Source of the DNA: Glossina fuscipes | Taxonomy: Eukaryota; Arthropoda; Insecta; Diptera; Glossinidae | Reading direction: 5' to 3' | Assembly: GCF_014805625.2 (NCBI RefSeq) | Contig: NW_023998415.1 | Location: forward strand, 4,185,149 to 4,249,148 | DNA: 64,000 bases | Shown here: piece by piece, positions 24,921 through 38,371 of the stretch | How the letters are laid out: every line of letters starts with the position of its first letter | Position numbering within the stretch: position 1 is the first letter of the stretch | Position numbers and translations under genes: made by a program | The notes under the pieces: generated by a model | What the model was told of the DNA's origin: nothing | What the model saw: the letters and a program-made list of their open reading frames with translations, nothing else | Databases searched by the model: none

Positions 24921-25499
24921 TTTTACTTTTTTGTTTCGTCTTAATTCCTTTTATATTTTTTTCTTTTAATATTTTAGTACAAACTTTATGGAAATTAAAT
25001 TCAAATGCTTAGCGTAAGATTTATTTTCAAGGATTTCTTTTGCTCAGTTCAACTATTACTGCATAGTTGCCGAATTTCGTATGGAAACATTGCTCACTAG
25101 GCAAATTTGTGTATCAGCGTGATTTACCTACGAAGCCGTCCAAAAAAAAAAAAAAAAAATTGAATTAAGAATTAATGTCGGATATTTATCTACGTTTCAG
25201 GAAAAAGCATTGACAAGGGCCATCTAATATTTCACCGAAACAATAGACATAACCCAACAGACAATGCCGGATAGTGAAGAAATTTAAGAAAATCAATAAA
25301 ACGAAAAGAGGACAAAAATTCGCAAACATCATTATTGATCTGCAGCGATCTTTATATTCGTATGAATATTTAAACATCATTGGCATGTAGCAGCAAAAGA
25401 TAAAATTCTCAATAAATGATGAAATCTACCAACAAACTTGCACAAGAAACAAAAGAACCAAAAACATTACATCAAACAATGTGTGGCTCGATAGTACAT

Positions 25500-26290
25500 C
25501 AAAGTCCCTTTTTTCAAAAAAAAGATAATTTTTAAAATTTCTCGACAAAACTCGCTCTGTAATAGTGCTTGGACATGAAAAATTTGTTTCGATTAGGACG
25601 ATTTTTTGAACCCTCTCTCGTATAAACGATCCTACGAAAACTGAATCTCTATGTAGTAAAAAGAGATAATTTTCAATATTTCATGGTGAAAATTGGTCGG
25701 ATAATAGTAAACCTTACCTAATTCGGACCGCGTATATCGATTTTTTTAATACTACCGAATATACGGATTGTCAGGAGATTTAAACGTTTTTATGCTTGAT
25801 TTTTAATGTTCAATGATCAAAAATCTGTTCGTGATGGTAATTTGACATAAAAACTAACTGAAATAAATCTGAACCATATTGATCTATTTCTTGGACACCA
25901 TTCCATATACGAATAAATATCCATATAAGGTTTCCCATGAACAGTAAGAACTCCTGAAAAAGATTTCATTTTTATTTATAAATTAAAGAAAAAAATCAAC
26001 AATACGAAATTTAGATCATATAGGTCTATTCGGATCTATAAGTAGATCCTAACATGTATAGGCGTTATCGTAGATAGAAGTATAAGTTTCTAAGTTTCTA
26101 TGAAGGACATTGAAAAATTATTAAAAATTTTTTGGTGGAAGATTAAGTTTGCTACATTGAGCCACGTCATACGATTTCTTGGGCATCCTCCCATATATAG
26201 GAGCTTTCGTGAAAAGTATACGCTTGCATGAAATAATACTTACTATACGAACAGGTGTTAGGTGTTAAAGGGTTGGCCTTGACCGACTGT
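25500..26290 (-). repeat. Dispersed repeat family B, longest reversed copy
   Basis: The reverse complement reads GTCGGTCAAGGCC, then CATGCAAGCGTATACTTTTC, then a TTTTCGTAGGATCGTTTATA block, then GCGAGTTTTGTCGAGAAATT. This is the same order as in 1860-2270. It has about 790 bp of family sequence. No frame stays open across copies. Confidence 0.6.
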
Positions 26291-26626
26291 AATGTTGTTA
26301 CTTCTTTTTATATTATATTAAATGTATGTTATTCTTATTTAAACGGCTTTTCATATGAAAAATCCTTAGAAAAAAAAAAAGAAAAAAAAAAGTAATAAAC
26401 CTATCGTGTAACGTGAAGTGAAAGTTTATTGGAACTAATCCTAAGGTTACAAGTCAACTTCTTTAGCAAAACTACGTTGAAACTTCAATTTTTGAATGTA
26501 GATCTGTAAATGAAACCGTGACTGTGTAATTGATTGATTGTATCTTTCATATAAAAATATGTCGCAAATATAAATTTTATTATTGATGCAAAAAGGAAAG
26601 GATTATTTGCCACAAGTATCTATACA

Positions 26627-26664
<38 letters not shown>

Positions 26665-26876
26665 TAATTTCAAAGTAATTTACAATTCGTAAACAGTCAA
26701 GCGAGCAAGTTTAACCGCTCACCCCTGTCGAATGAATTTTGTTCGCAGCTATTCATTTATTACACGTAGAATCGGTAGTTTACACATTCGTACATATGTA
26801 CGCATGGTAAGGGAACTAGAAAGCGTCTGTAAGATTCTTTATCAGGTGGTATGATGCGATTAGTAGATAGTAACAG

Positions 26877-26880
<4 letters not shown>

Positions 26881-26926
<46 letters not shown>
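26881..26926. repeat. (TA)n microsatellite
   Basis: About 46 bp of near-perfect TA dinucleotides, one of the longest in the window. It is likely length-polymorphic. Confidence 0.9.
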
Positions 26927-26929
<3 letters not shown>

Positions 26930-27298
26930 AAAAATAAAAAAAAATAAATTCATGAAATATTTATGACATAAACACATTATTCAAGCCTATTATGTTCTTC
27001 TATGATTTACACTGTTGACCCATAATGAATAAATTATAAATTCAAATATTATATGCATACATGCATGTACTCCTTCCCGAAGTACTTCATTATATTCTTG
27101 CTTAGTATTTTTTACTGCATAATAGAAGCAAAAAGTAAGCATATTAAAAGTAAAGACATTTACGTTCATATATAGATGGGGGACAAGAGTTCCTAACTAA
27201 AGAGAACGTAGCATGATTTAGCCTATAACATAAAAAGGACAACCCGACAACTTAACAAAAGCTTCAAATATATTCTATGCGCTCCCTAAACCTTAACA

Positions 27299-27300
<2 letters not shown>

Positions 27301-27333
<33 letters not shown>

Positions 27334-27361
27334 ATGTGGCGTGTGTGTGTGTATGTATGTC
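27301..27361. repeat. (TG)n microsatellite
   Basis: A TG run of about 16 units, interrupted by a CGTATGTGGC segment, then more TG and TATG units. Confidence 0.9.
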
Positions 27362-28063
27362 CTTGCGTTTGTATGTAGATATAGGTGAAAATCCCGTGTT
27401 AGGCACACGTCACATTCCTGTCTGGAAATCTACTTTAAAGATAGTTTAATTTGCATTTATCCCTTCGTTTGCAGCCAGTAGCACAAGTTAAGACTTCAAC
27501 GTATAAACGAGTGTGTGCATAAGCTTACAAATCTATATATATATATATATATATATTTATGTATATATAAATTTGGTAAGTAAGGACAAGGTCCCTGGAG
27601 TCATTTAAAAAGCAAAACGTTTGTAAATCAAGTAACAAAGAGTTTCTCTCTATGTTTCATGCAAACTGTGCTTTTGCCGCACACAAAACCATTGCATTGT
27701 TACGACAACAAAAACGACAACAATAATAACAATACACCAGCAGGAAACGGAAGCTACTGACACTAAACAAAGTGTTTAACATTTTCTACCAGGTGATGGT
27801 GGTGGTACTGCCAGCCACTGCGAACCTAACTTGAACTGACCTGCTAGTGGTACGATTTTATGCTACTTTCTCGAGTAATGTATATGTTATGCAGAGTGTC
27901 GCTGTGGTTTCCATAAAAACGTAATGCAACAACAACAATAATAACAAGAGTCATACACCTACTGTACCATACTGTACGCATATACAACATGCACACAGTA
28001 AATACCCGGCGATAGCACAAAAGCATAAGTGTGTATAAAATAAGACTTCCTTGGTATTCTGAA

Positions 28064-28098
<35 letters not shown>

Positions 28099-28623
28099 CA
28101 GAAAAGCAGAAAGAAATTTACTGCATGCCATTATTAATCATACTAAATCCGCAGGTGTTTTCAGGTGTTATGTGATGACTGGTCTACCAATATGAGAGTT
28201 GTCATGTTAAGTTTGTATTGTACTGTGTGTGTGTTTGTGTTTGTGTGTGCGTAGAGGACTACTTTTTTACGCTTCGTTTTTTCGTTCATACGGACACGGA
28301 ACATGATAAACGTTTATATAATTGAATTCATACAAAATTTTAGAAAAATCTGTATTCCGCTCGTTTTGTACTTTTTTATTATTATCCTTTTCTTTGTTTT
28401 TTTTTTCCTTAAATCTTTGAAAATAATTTTCTCCGTTTTTTTTTTTGTGTTTTTCTAAACAACGGATGCGACATGTTTTTAAAACTTACGCGTATGTGTA
28501 TATAGTATAAATACAACACAAACACCAGCAATGACAAAAGGGAAACCTCGTAAATTACTGTTAGTAATGACATATGACCCTAATTGGGTTAATTATGTGT
28601 CGCTTGGACTTTAAAGTATGTAC

Positions 28624-28700
28624 AAAGGTAGGTAGTTAGGTAGATAGATAGGTAGGTAGGTAGTGAAACAGTTACCTAGGTTGGTAGGTAGATAGGTAGT
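28624..28700. repeat. TAGG/TAGA tetranucleotide array
   Basis: About 77 bp built from TAGG, TAGA and TAGT units with one internal break near 28664-28680. Confidence 0.85.
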
Positions 28701-31700
28701 TACGTAGATTTTAATATGAATGTTAATGTATATGTAATTTATTATTTACCTTCTTCTATAAACATATTTATATATATATATAAAAGCATACTAGACGACC
28801 ATATCGTATTCTAAGCAACCATAAAAAATGTTCAGCCAACAACAAAGTCACCATAAAAGGTTTACCAAGTTAGTGTATTAAAGTATAATCTTTGTAACAT
28901 CTACGTATGTGTAGTACAAGCAGCTATACAAGCATACTTACTTACATACGTACATGAATTGATATAGTTGTACAATGCATTGTGTTGGTCACACTCTAAA
29001 CAAGTACTTCCGTTGTTAAATCTCTCCAAGCCGAGAGGGTTTATTTATGGTTTGAACTGTATGGTTTATTTTCATGTGAGGTGACATTTTTTACATGTTT
29101 TTCTTCCGTTTCCTTTTTGTTTATTTATTTTTCTTCTTTTTTTTTTAATTTTTTACAATTTTACTTTTTTCGCTTTATATTAAAAAGTTTATACCGTATG
29201 AATACATTTACGTATGCAAATTACTTCTTTTCATCCTTTTCGTAGGTCCTGTGCGTGTTATTCTATTACATTGCATGTACATGCTGTTATATGAATGGTG
29301 TGATGCCGTCTTACAAATTAAAGTTTTATTGTTATTGTCATTACTATAATATATGTATAGATGTATAGTGTAAGTAATGTTAGATTTAGTCGTCGACAAC
29401 GAAAAACCATATATACTAATGGAAGAAAGAGTAATTTACTTATTTTGTGACATCATATTTTACGCCTTGCGGTATACTTCTGATTAGCATATAAATCTAC
29501 GTTGACTTGGATGTATTGATCGCCTATTGCGTTCATCTTCTCCCCCTAAATCCAATGTAAAGCATAGATAAAATGGATCTAATGTTGACCATGATAGCAA
29601 AAACTATGCAAGTCCGAACGCCTGTGCCTCTCTTTCTTCTCCATAATTTAAGACCACGAAGAATTTCTGCTAAAAATGATGAATACGAAATCGATCGGAA
29701 CACGGTACCGAAACGAAAAGATGAAATTCATAGTTTAAAGCTATGAAATTATATTTTATCCCAAACTAAATATAGATTGAGAGTGAAAACGATTGTAAGT
29801 CTAAAAATCAAAATATTATCTATAAGTTAAAAAAAAAAACCAAAAAAAAACAAATGAGAAAACTATATCTTGTGATTGTGAGTGAGACTTTTTCCAAAGC
29901 AGAGGACATTCACATACACTGTGCTATAAATACGGGGAGGGCCGCGTTTAACCTAAACTAGTTACGAGAATATGGTTATAGTAATGTGCCATACGTAATA
30001 CCATCATTTAAAAGAGCTTTGCAATGATTGCATCCTCTCAACAATGCATTGCTATAGTGAATTTCAATGCTATTGTTTTCAAGCCATTTTCAGTTACGTA
30101 CAATGCAAGATTAAAACAAATAAATAAATTTTGTAAAAGTACAGTTTTGTCAGCGAGTCTACCTATGCTAGGCTCGTTATGACAATGTGATAATTGAAAA
30201 AAGGAAAAATTCCATACAAACTCAACATAATTAAAAAATTAAAACGAACGACATTATTAAAAACTATGGAAAATGTTTAGTGCCAATAGCCAAAAGGCCG
30301 ATGAAACAACTATGATATTTATCTTTATAACTATGAAAACAACTTGATTAATATCCAATATTTAGGCTAACACTAAATATAAATAACTGAAAATGGCAAC
30401 ATAATTCCCATGATTAATTACATAAAACATTCATTAAACGAATAGTCGCATATATGTATTAGTTATCTACATAAACTTACGAAGAACATTATCTGGATGG
30501 ATGACCTCCTACTTAAAAGGGGAAACGAACGAAAACAACTTTGACCATAATATTACAATATTTAACCGCAACGAGCGTTCATTGAGTATAATACGAAGGT
30601 TGTAGCGATGGTAGTTAAGCCATAAACGGCTATAGAGCATCTCTGCAAACCTAAATTCCAAACTCTTCTTATAAAGTAATAACATCATCGCTAGCCAGAT
30701 TAAATAAAATATGAAACATGCGACACATTTTTCTGTCACATTTTCAACATTTGACAAAAAGTATTTAATGTTTTTATGGTTGTTGTTTTTATCCGTTTGG
30801 CTGGTTGGTAAATATTTTCTTAATTACATTTCCAAGGAGAGTAATTAATTTTGTCTCACATTCGGGCTGGTGTTGACATTTACCATTATAACGATGTTAA
30901 AGGTTAGGAAGGCCACGAAACTATGTGTTAAACGAAACAACAGATGTTGTATCAAGAATTTTATTACATCTCATTAAATGTCGTAGTTATTAAAAGATGA
31001 AATAAAAAATTTTAAATATCAAGAATGAAAAAAATACCTATGAAAAAGAGAGAGAAAGAAAGTTTAACAACAATCGATCCGTGTAAAACATGAAATTTAA
31101 AAATTTTCTCCTCATTTTAGCATGAAATGAATCTATGCTTTAGATACTTTAGATACGTCCTTTGAAGGCAAATATTATTCATCATTTATGAATGATGAAT
31201 ATATCTTTTTTAATCGTTAAAACCAAAAAAATCGCCTAACTTGGATTGTCGTGTTTGCCCAAACTTAGGCAAAAAAATCTTTTTTCATTTTCTTAGATCA
31301 AATTACGGTTATATTTAAACATAAATTTTTTCTTTTTTTTTTGAAGATTTTGCTTAAGTTCAAGTGTAAAAATTTATTCATTGATTCATTTATAGTTAGC
31401 TACCGTGTCTATAATTGGAACTAATTCTTTCTGTAACTTTATATGGCTAAAGGTTTTACAATGAATTAATTAAACGGATTTTCAAATTTATTTGATTGAT
31501 ATTTTATCGTCTAACGGCCGAGGTGAGCTAGAGATTAAACCGGGTTTGCATATGCACATATATATTGTCTACGATTATATCGGAATAGATATACAATATA
31601 TCGTAGCCATATTGGCCTTCCATCAATTAACGATAACGGTTAGATTGATTGCTTCCCGAACGAGAAATGAAATCGATCGCCAATGGTCTATACAGAATTA

Positions 31701-31739
31701 ATCGAAATTCTAAAATATTCAGTGCTCGCGTTTGGAAAA

Positions 31740-32000
31740 GTTCGCTTTTTGCGATAGGAGCATATTCATTTTGATAAAATGTAAGCAGCACTCAGAAGAG
31801 ACCTCAAGAGATCCTATAAAGTGTATGTATTATTGATTCTTAAAAAAGCAATGAACCGATCTAGCCATCCGTGTCACAAAAATGAAGACATCGGCTTTAA
31901 ATTTGTCAAAAGCATATGGGCAATGGGGCTGATCGATGAAAAAACGTAAAACTGAGAAGAATCTCTGTTTCAAAAGCTCGCTGTCCACAAACTGCAAACA
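31740..32000 (+). repeat. Dispersed repeat family A copy
   Basis: It reads CATTTTGATAAAATGTAAGC, then CAGAAGAGACCTCAAGAGAT, then AAAGTGTATGTATTATTGAT, then CGATCTAGCCATCCGTGTCA, then an ACATCGGCTTTAAATTTG block. This is the family A order seen in reverse at 10640-10850 and 15990-16180. It supplies the C-terminal third of the 156-codon minus-strand frame at 31830-32300, which argues against that frame being a gene. Confidence 0.6.
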
Positions 32001-35000
32001 ATTGAAGTTTTTACATTTTATAGATAATCGAAGATAAAGCGATGGGTCTATAGAGGACTCGACCACAACTGATAACAATATTCTCAATGAATAACATGTA
32101 GAAATCGGTATTACGTTCTCTCCACTCTGTCCAGGATCAATGCAGTGCTCTAGTGGCATTCGAGACATCATTTGCTCCTCTGCCGGTAATCCCGCACTAC
32201 ATTTCTGATGGCCGTTGCATACGCATGTGATGTGATAGATTATGGAACGATCCGAACCGGAATCAGTATTCACAGGACAAGTTATAAAGAGGCATTTCAT
32301 TGCGACTGATAGATGAAAATGAAAAACAATTAGCGAAAAATTATGAGAGTATTTGTTGTTCTTAATGCTAAATGAATTAGAGATTTAGTAAATTTTTACG
32401 TTTTCGTTGGCGATATTATTTGATGTTGTTCTTAAAGCATTGTGTATTACTAGAGTGGTTAACACTTCCAGATAACAGATGGATGGTTTATTGTTACTAT
32501 TATTACCGGTTTATTACCAGTTAGTGATCTACGTTGCTGTTTGGGTTGTCGCAATTGCTGCTGCTTAAGTAAATGCAACATAACATATCGATTCTATTAT
32601 TTATGATTCCGGCTTATCTTCCGGCTCTTACTATTTCTTTTTACGCTCCTGAGCTTGTGCTTCGATGTCACTGAATGATCTTAATATATGACTTTACTCT
32701 TTGGCAAGGTGTGTAACAAATCCTATATTACACATCTTTTTACTTGTTTTTATCTTAATTTTCTTTATTTATTACTTAGATTATAATAACTCCACCTTAA
32801 GATCATACAATTTGCTTTCCATTTATATTATTCTTTATCCGATTCCAAGATATACTTTCAGGATGACAAGTCGTTATTAATATTTATTCATCAGCTATCT
32901 CGAAAGACTTAGCAAAGGATTTCTGTTAAGCACAGTAAGAACGCCGAGCATGCGCACACAATTATTACGGTTTTGGTAAATCATAGAATCACGCAAATCG
33001 AAAATGAACCTTTTTGTACATACGAAGATAGTGTAGAAAGTTCCCGATCTAAGTAAAAAAAAAATTTTTTTTTTAAATATATATATTTTTTTTTTTAATT
33101 AACTTAATCTCCTCACAGTTTACTTCTTTTTTTTCTCGGCTTTTTATAAAGCGACTTATCAAGACCCTCTGACCCTCCGCCACAAGTAACTCATCGGCTA
33201 ATCCGAATCTTCTTTCTTGGAAGCTTTGCTCTGTGGAATATCGAATTTCCATTAATGAAAGTTTGCCATTATAGCCATTGACATGCAATTCGTTGGTTTT
33301 GTTCGATTGTGAATTAAGGCGACAGCGAACGTGCCATCAATTTTCCCATTAGGAAGTGTTGATTCAACATGTAGCAAACGCTTTCTAATCTTTATACATT
33401 TTGGAGAGCTTGAGAGATGCTTACGTCAGCTGTCACAGTTTGTCTGGATGTCCAGAGTATTCATCATCACTCAAGCTGATGCGGCCAGCTATCTACTTTT
33501 TATTCTGCTATGTGTTAGAAACCTGACGAGATCATGATTATCTTATGAAGATTGGCATCCTGTTTGAAGTTATCTCACTTCCTTCACACGCTGCTGACCT
33601 GAGTATTTGAATCATTAGATATTCCACCAAATCTAGAGTGAAATATGTATTCGATGGTTCATAGCCAAAGGGTTAGGGCGCTTCACGGATTCAAACTATT
33701 TAATTAAAAAAAATAAAGCTATTACCATGCGTACTAGGATATAGTGGATTCTCTTTAACCCTTTACTACATCTACGGTACGTTGTGCTATTGAGAATTCA
33801 CAAATCGGAGACAACGATCAATCTTAAAAATTAACATAACAGTGCGGTTACTGTCGGGGGCGCTATTAACACTTTGCATATCTTTCCACGTAAACTTGGT
33901 TTACGGAGTGAGTAAACGATATTCCTTCCTAATAAGTTTGCAGAATTCAAACATGTATTCTTGTACAGCTACATAGAATAGATAAGACCTATTCATCCAT
34001 AAACATTTATAGCCCCAACTATGTGCATGCGATTGGAAAATGATAAGGGGTTGAAACCTTGTATGTCTGATAACGAGCGAAACGGTATTAAAGAATTTTT
34101 TAGAAATTCGAGCAAACCATTGAAACTGTTCTTTTTGCTAATATCGAAAAAGTCTTAACCAGAACGCTATGTAACATTTTATTTAAATTCTCTAGCGCTC
34201 CTTGCTTAAAAGCGACGTGTATTCAAGAAATATTAGGATTTAAACAAGAGAGTGAATAATGATTGATCTGGAGAGATTGCTTCGCCCACATTTAACGCTT
34301 ATCTAGAGCGCATAGAAACAACTCTTCGCTAAAGTAGAGCCTTCGCACACACGGAATAGCCATGTCTCATAGAAAATTGTCATATATAATAACATATATT
34401 TCACACACAAGGCAGAAGCGAAAGTCGAACTTAAGTATTCTGAATAAAGATTCCCTCTCTACACACACTTATGATTTCAATAATTAGCCATCGTTCAATC
34501 TATTTCAATGGTCACATTGATCGAGTTTATATTTATATTTATTTAAAGGATCTCCGATCGGTATTCGAATCCGTTTGAAACATTTAATAAGATTAATGTA
34601 TCCTTGTGGAGTGTTTAAAATAAAATAAAAGAAGATTAAAGGAATAAGAGACATATAAATTTTCCTCGATGTTATTTGGCTTTTGTTTGTTTTTGCGCAA
34701 TAATCTTCCTTGTAATACATTAATATTCTGGTTTAACGCACATACATATAGTTTTCCTTCTATATATGTTTGTGTTCTGAATGAGTTTGTTTCACGTATT
34801 GTTTGCTTTTTTTCTTCTTTTTTCTTTTATTTTTATTTTTTTATTTTTTATTTTTTTTTTTGTTTAACATCCGCCACAACAAATGTAATTACACCAAGTA
34901 GCTGGTGAACGACGGTGTTAGGGTTGGTGCTGAGCTGTTACATTAAAAACGTTCATCAAACTTTTGCATTGCATTTGGTATCGCATACAAGAACTTCCGT

Positions 35001-36082
35001 TGTTCTATCAAACGAGAAATGCAAATTTTGTTTTTATTTTATTAGATGTTTTTCCGACTATGCTCTTGCCTTACGTATAGCTGCTCATGGACTTCGCTCG
35101 TGGGGTCTGCTGACTTTACTCTCGACTTGTTTCTTTTTTTGCTTGCACTCATTTTCTTGAATGAATAACGTATTTAATGCAAATGCACATAAAGAGCTTT
35201 GTCTATATGTTTCGTTTCTGGCTACTTTCTGCGAACGGTATGCTGAATGGCTTAAACATTTTTCAAAATACAAAAAAAGCGTACAAAGACTCCACTAACT
35301 ATCGGTCCGAATAAGCAAAAGTCAAACGTGTCTGCATTTACCAAAAACACAAAGAAGAAAGAAGTACTCAATCCCAATCATGCGGCGAAATCGCTTCAAT
35401 CGCTTTCCGTTAAGAGGGCCAAGCTTTGTTTTGTGTCCTCTGAATGAGTTTCTCACTTTAACAACTTTTAGTATAAAAAATCCATTGTCAAATTCTTCAC
35501 GTCTTCTATTGTCAAATTAATTTTCTAATGGACCATAATCAGCAAAACCCTACTATACGGTTTGTATAAAGAAATTTCGAATAAGTGATTTATCACTTAT
35601 ACGTGCATATTACTCCACAGACGAATTTCATAAAGATGTCTTTAATAGATAATCGAATTTATTCAATACTTTATATATAACAAGATGATTTTGCTTGCAT
35701 AGCTTGTTACTTTGATAGTTGTATGGTTTTATTTTGAAAGATAACGGAATAAGGAAATAGTACGTATCAGACGTTTCGGCCAAGGCCAAATATAATTCCT
35801 TTTCCTTTCCTTTTTTTTTTTTTTGTTTTTTCTTTTATACAGTCAAAGGAAACGTTTACCATATAAATTAACAAGCTTTGCAAGTAGATTATAAAATTAT
35901 ATGAAACTTGCTAAGAAACCTTAAACTTAAACAGTGCATAACATCCAGGCTTTGAAAAAGTCATGTGTCTTTTTGAGAAAATGTCATAAATATTTTTAAA
36001 TTATTATAATTTCTGCAAATTGTTCTTGCTACTGTGTGGACACAACAACAATAACAACAATTTAATTAAGTAAATTCATTAA
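32001..36082. other. AT-rich DNA, nothing recognised
   Basis: The upper part of the 156-codon frame (to 32300) has several cysteines but no recognised domain. Frames at 33073-33288, 33331-33537, 34505-34908, 34915-35160 and 35085-35273 show no signature. T-rich tracts occur near 33060-33100, 34805-34862 and 35810-35830. Confidence 0.4.
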
Positions 36083-36084
36083 GA

Positions 36085-36460
36085 AAATTATATTCGGCCC
36101 TGACCGAATTTCTCATGCCCATCACCTTGATTTTAGAAAACACTCAAGAATGTATTAAAAAAGAAAAACCGAAGGCGCCCGATATTTTCTATTTTTGTTC
36201 AGTACCTGTGTGATCATCCGTATAGTATACGTACAAGTTTATATCGTTACGTTTGTTGTCATTAATAAGTAACAGGCGAGTTTTTTCGTTTCGAAAACCT
36301 AACTGTGTGTCCTTTTGCCTTTGACCTTAAAATGGCGAATCTAGAAGTTCGCTAATTTTGTAGCGGATATGTTAAGATTTATGCACATCGGAAGCTCACT
36401 TCTGGGTATTGCAAGCATTTTGACAAAATTAATATATCCATCCCTCGGTGCTTGATATAA
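36085..36460. repeat. Family C/A repeat copy
   Basis: 36085-36150 matches the start of 9985-10265 (GACCGAATTT, then CCCATCA). 36370-36455 matches the end of the reversed family A copy (GGAAGCTCACTTCTGGGTAT, then GCAAGCATTTTGACAAAATT, then CCATCCCTCGGTG). Finding both in one 375-bp copy supports A and C being parts of a single element. Confidence 0.55.
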
Positions 36461-38046
36461 TAATCACAGAATAGCAATAAGCAATTTATCGCAGCAATTT
36501 AACGGAAGCAAAGCTTTACTTAACCAGTTTCTATATGTTTATTATAACCGTTTGGTCTGTTTTGTAACACAGAAACACAAGCTTATTATATATGTATTAA
36601 GGCTTCTCCTTTTAAGCGAAGCATGAAAGCAAATCTTGAGTGAGTGGGGCCCTCGCATACGCTAAAACTTCGTTACAGGTTTCGCGTTAATCTTCGGAAT
36701 ATTAACTGAAATCATTGCCTTAAGATCACTCTCCACTGTCTACGATAAAAGCATTCACTTCTTCCCAGATCGATTATTATGGTTGCAAATGTCTCTTTAA
36801 TGCCGTTCTGACCAGGTAAAGACCATATCACAGACTGGATGAAGTTAAAAACTGTAATTTACTTTCCAATAACAATTTCATTTCTCCCTCTCTCTCATCA
36901 TTGTTTTGTGGACATTCCAGCAGGACATTTTTCCCCTTTTTCTCTATGCAAGAACAGCGTGGATAAGTGGAGTCATCGTCATTGTCGAATCTGAATTTAC
37001 TGCTCCACCCTGTGGCGCACGCATTCAGCTGGCCGCCAGTAATGGCCCGCTCATGTACATGCGCGTAGATATATCTCTAGCTAGTTTATTTACTAATTCT
37101 TCTTCGTGTCTTATTAAATTCAGGTTGAACTCTAGGGAAACGGGGAAAATACAAATTACAAATGTTTTCTGTAGTTTTCGGCATAGCCGAGTAGATATAG
37201 ATTACCATCACCAGGCCGATGTTCGCAGGTTTCTATTTCGCTGCGGTTTGACCAAATGTTATCGCAGCTATAGTGAGTGGCTTAGTCCTTGAAACCATAA
37301 CATGTAGCGACCTATCCAATCGTTATCTTTTTCCCCACTTCTTCCTAGCCTTCACGGCGTTACACATGTAAGGGCGCCCCCTAATTGATTGGTCATATTA
37401 AAACAAAAATGGCCAAGCTAAAGCAGTTCTTTCTCATTGTCGTTTCATCGCTCTCCGACCATTTCATCTGAAACAAGCCTCACTACATGTGTTGGCATCT
37501 AACTTCTGAAATCATACTGATAATCCGAGCGGGCACTTCTTTCATCGGCAACCAGCAAAAGGCCACGGTATACAATTCTCTCCAAAACCTTGCCTGTTGC
37601 ATCCGTCAGGCAAATAGGCTGAAACGGCAATGACTCTTTGATGGCCATGCAATCTCAACTCTCTACCCTCTTTTAAGCCTTGCAACATCATGGCGAAAGT
37701 TTTTGATCAACCTAGGATCGCTACCTTTACCGCCAGTGTGAATTTACCCCTTTCCCCCATTCCCAATATTTTGGCATACCGATAGCAGTTCTGTTCCGGC
37801 AATATTATTCCATTTTTCCTACTACGGTCCCGTAGGGCGATGTGAATCGGTTGCAAAGCCTGATGTGACAGACAATTTGTTGTAAACGGAACTCTCTTAT
37901 ATATTCCAGAAGAATTTTTGCCGTTCATCATGGGTTAATATCCGTTTCCTGGCATATGCGATCATTTTTGTCGTTGTCTTCAGGTTACTGCGTAGATTCT
38001 TGTAGAGGATTAATCTGCTTTGGAATCTCGAACATTAGTGCGGAGT

Positions 38047-38156
38047 TACTCTTTTACAGAGCCGATAGCCTGTGTTGCTAGTGCTCAATGTCTCTTTTTT
38101 TAGTCTAAGAATTCAATTCATTAGTCTAAAATAGTCTAATAATACTCTTTTACAGA
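38047..38156 (+). mobile_element. 82-bp 5'-truncated I-like insertion with TSD
   Basis: The exact 14-mer TACTCTTTTACAGA at 38047-38060 and 38143-38156 brackets 82 bp (38061-38142). The insert begins GCCGATAGCCTGTG and ends in TAATAA. The same sequence forms the 3' end of the element at 50309-50421 (GCCGATAGCCTGTGCTGCTA, AGTCTAAGAATT, then TAA repeats). So this is a severely 5'-truncated copy of that element inserted by target-primed reverse transcription. It lies inside the older minus-strand R1/Jockey-like fossil, which dates it as younger. Confidence 0.85.
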
Positions 38157-38282
38157 TATTTCTTGTTGACATAGGCGTAATAGCAACTCCGTTCACTTTC
38201 CGTATAAATTCATCTACTGTTCCTTCTCTAATCTCATTCGATACCGTTGCAATATTGCAGATGCCGTCGTCGAAAGGTGTAT

Positions 38283-38371
38283 ATTTTATGTGTTATATAT
38301 TATTATTATATATTATATATATATATATATGATATTTATGATATATATGATATTATATATATGATATTTAT
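38283..38371. repeat. AT-rich microsatellite inside the retroposon fossil
   Basis: TATAT, GATATTTAT and TATGATAT units over about 90 bp, lying between the endonuclease-like and reverse-transcriptase-like parts of the fossil. It replaces or expands the linker. Confidence 0.8.

Larger units (their letters stand above)
26292..31735. other. Simple-repeat-rich, transposon-poor stretch
   Basis: This 5.4 kb contains many (TA)n tracts (about 26619-26662, 26881-26926, 27533-27570, 28067-28097), a TG array, a TAGG/TAGA array and many ATACATAC-type strings. No transposon protein or dispersed repeat copy from elsewhere in the window was recognised. That is unlike the flanks and could fit intron, UTR or regulatory DNA under some constraint. 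A 10-bp inverted repeat with a 4-base loop (ATTCATCATT / AATGATGAAT) lies at 31177-31200. Confidence 0.4.

Noticed and set aside
31830..32300. 156-codon minus-strand frame with many cysteines, the longest outside the carboxypeptidase
   Set aside because: Its C-terminal third lies in a dispersed family A repeat copy that is alignable with 10640-10850 and 15990-16180, and the rest matches no domain. A chance frame running out of repeat DNA is the simplest explanation.
36906..37292. 128-codon plus-strand frame
   Set aside because: It is antisense to the retroposon fossil, whose GYAENY remnant lies on the minus strand at 37171-37188.
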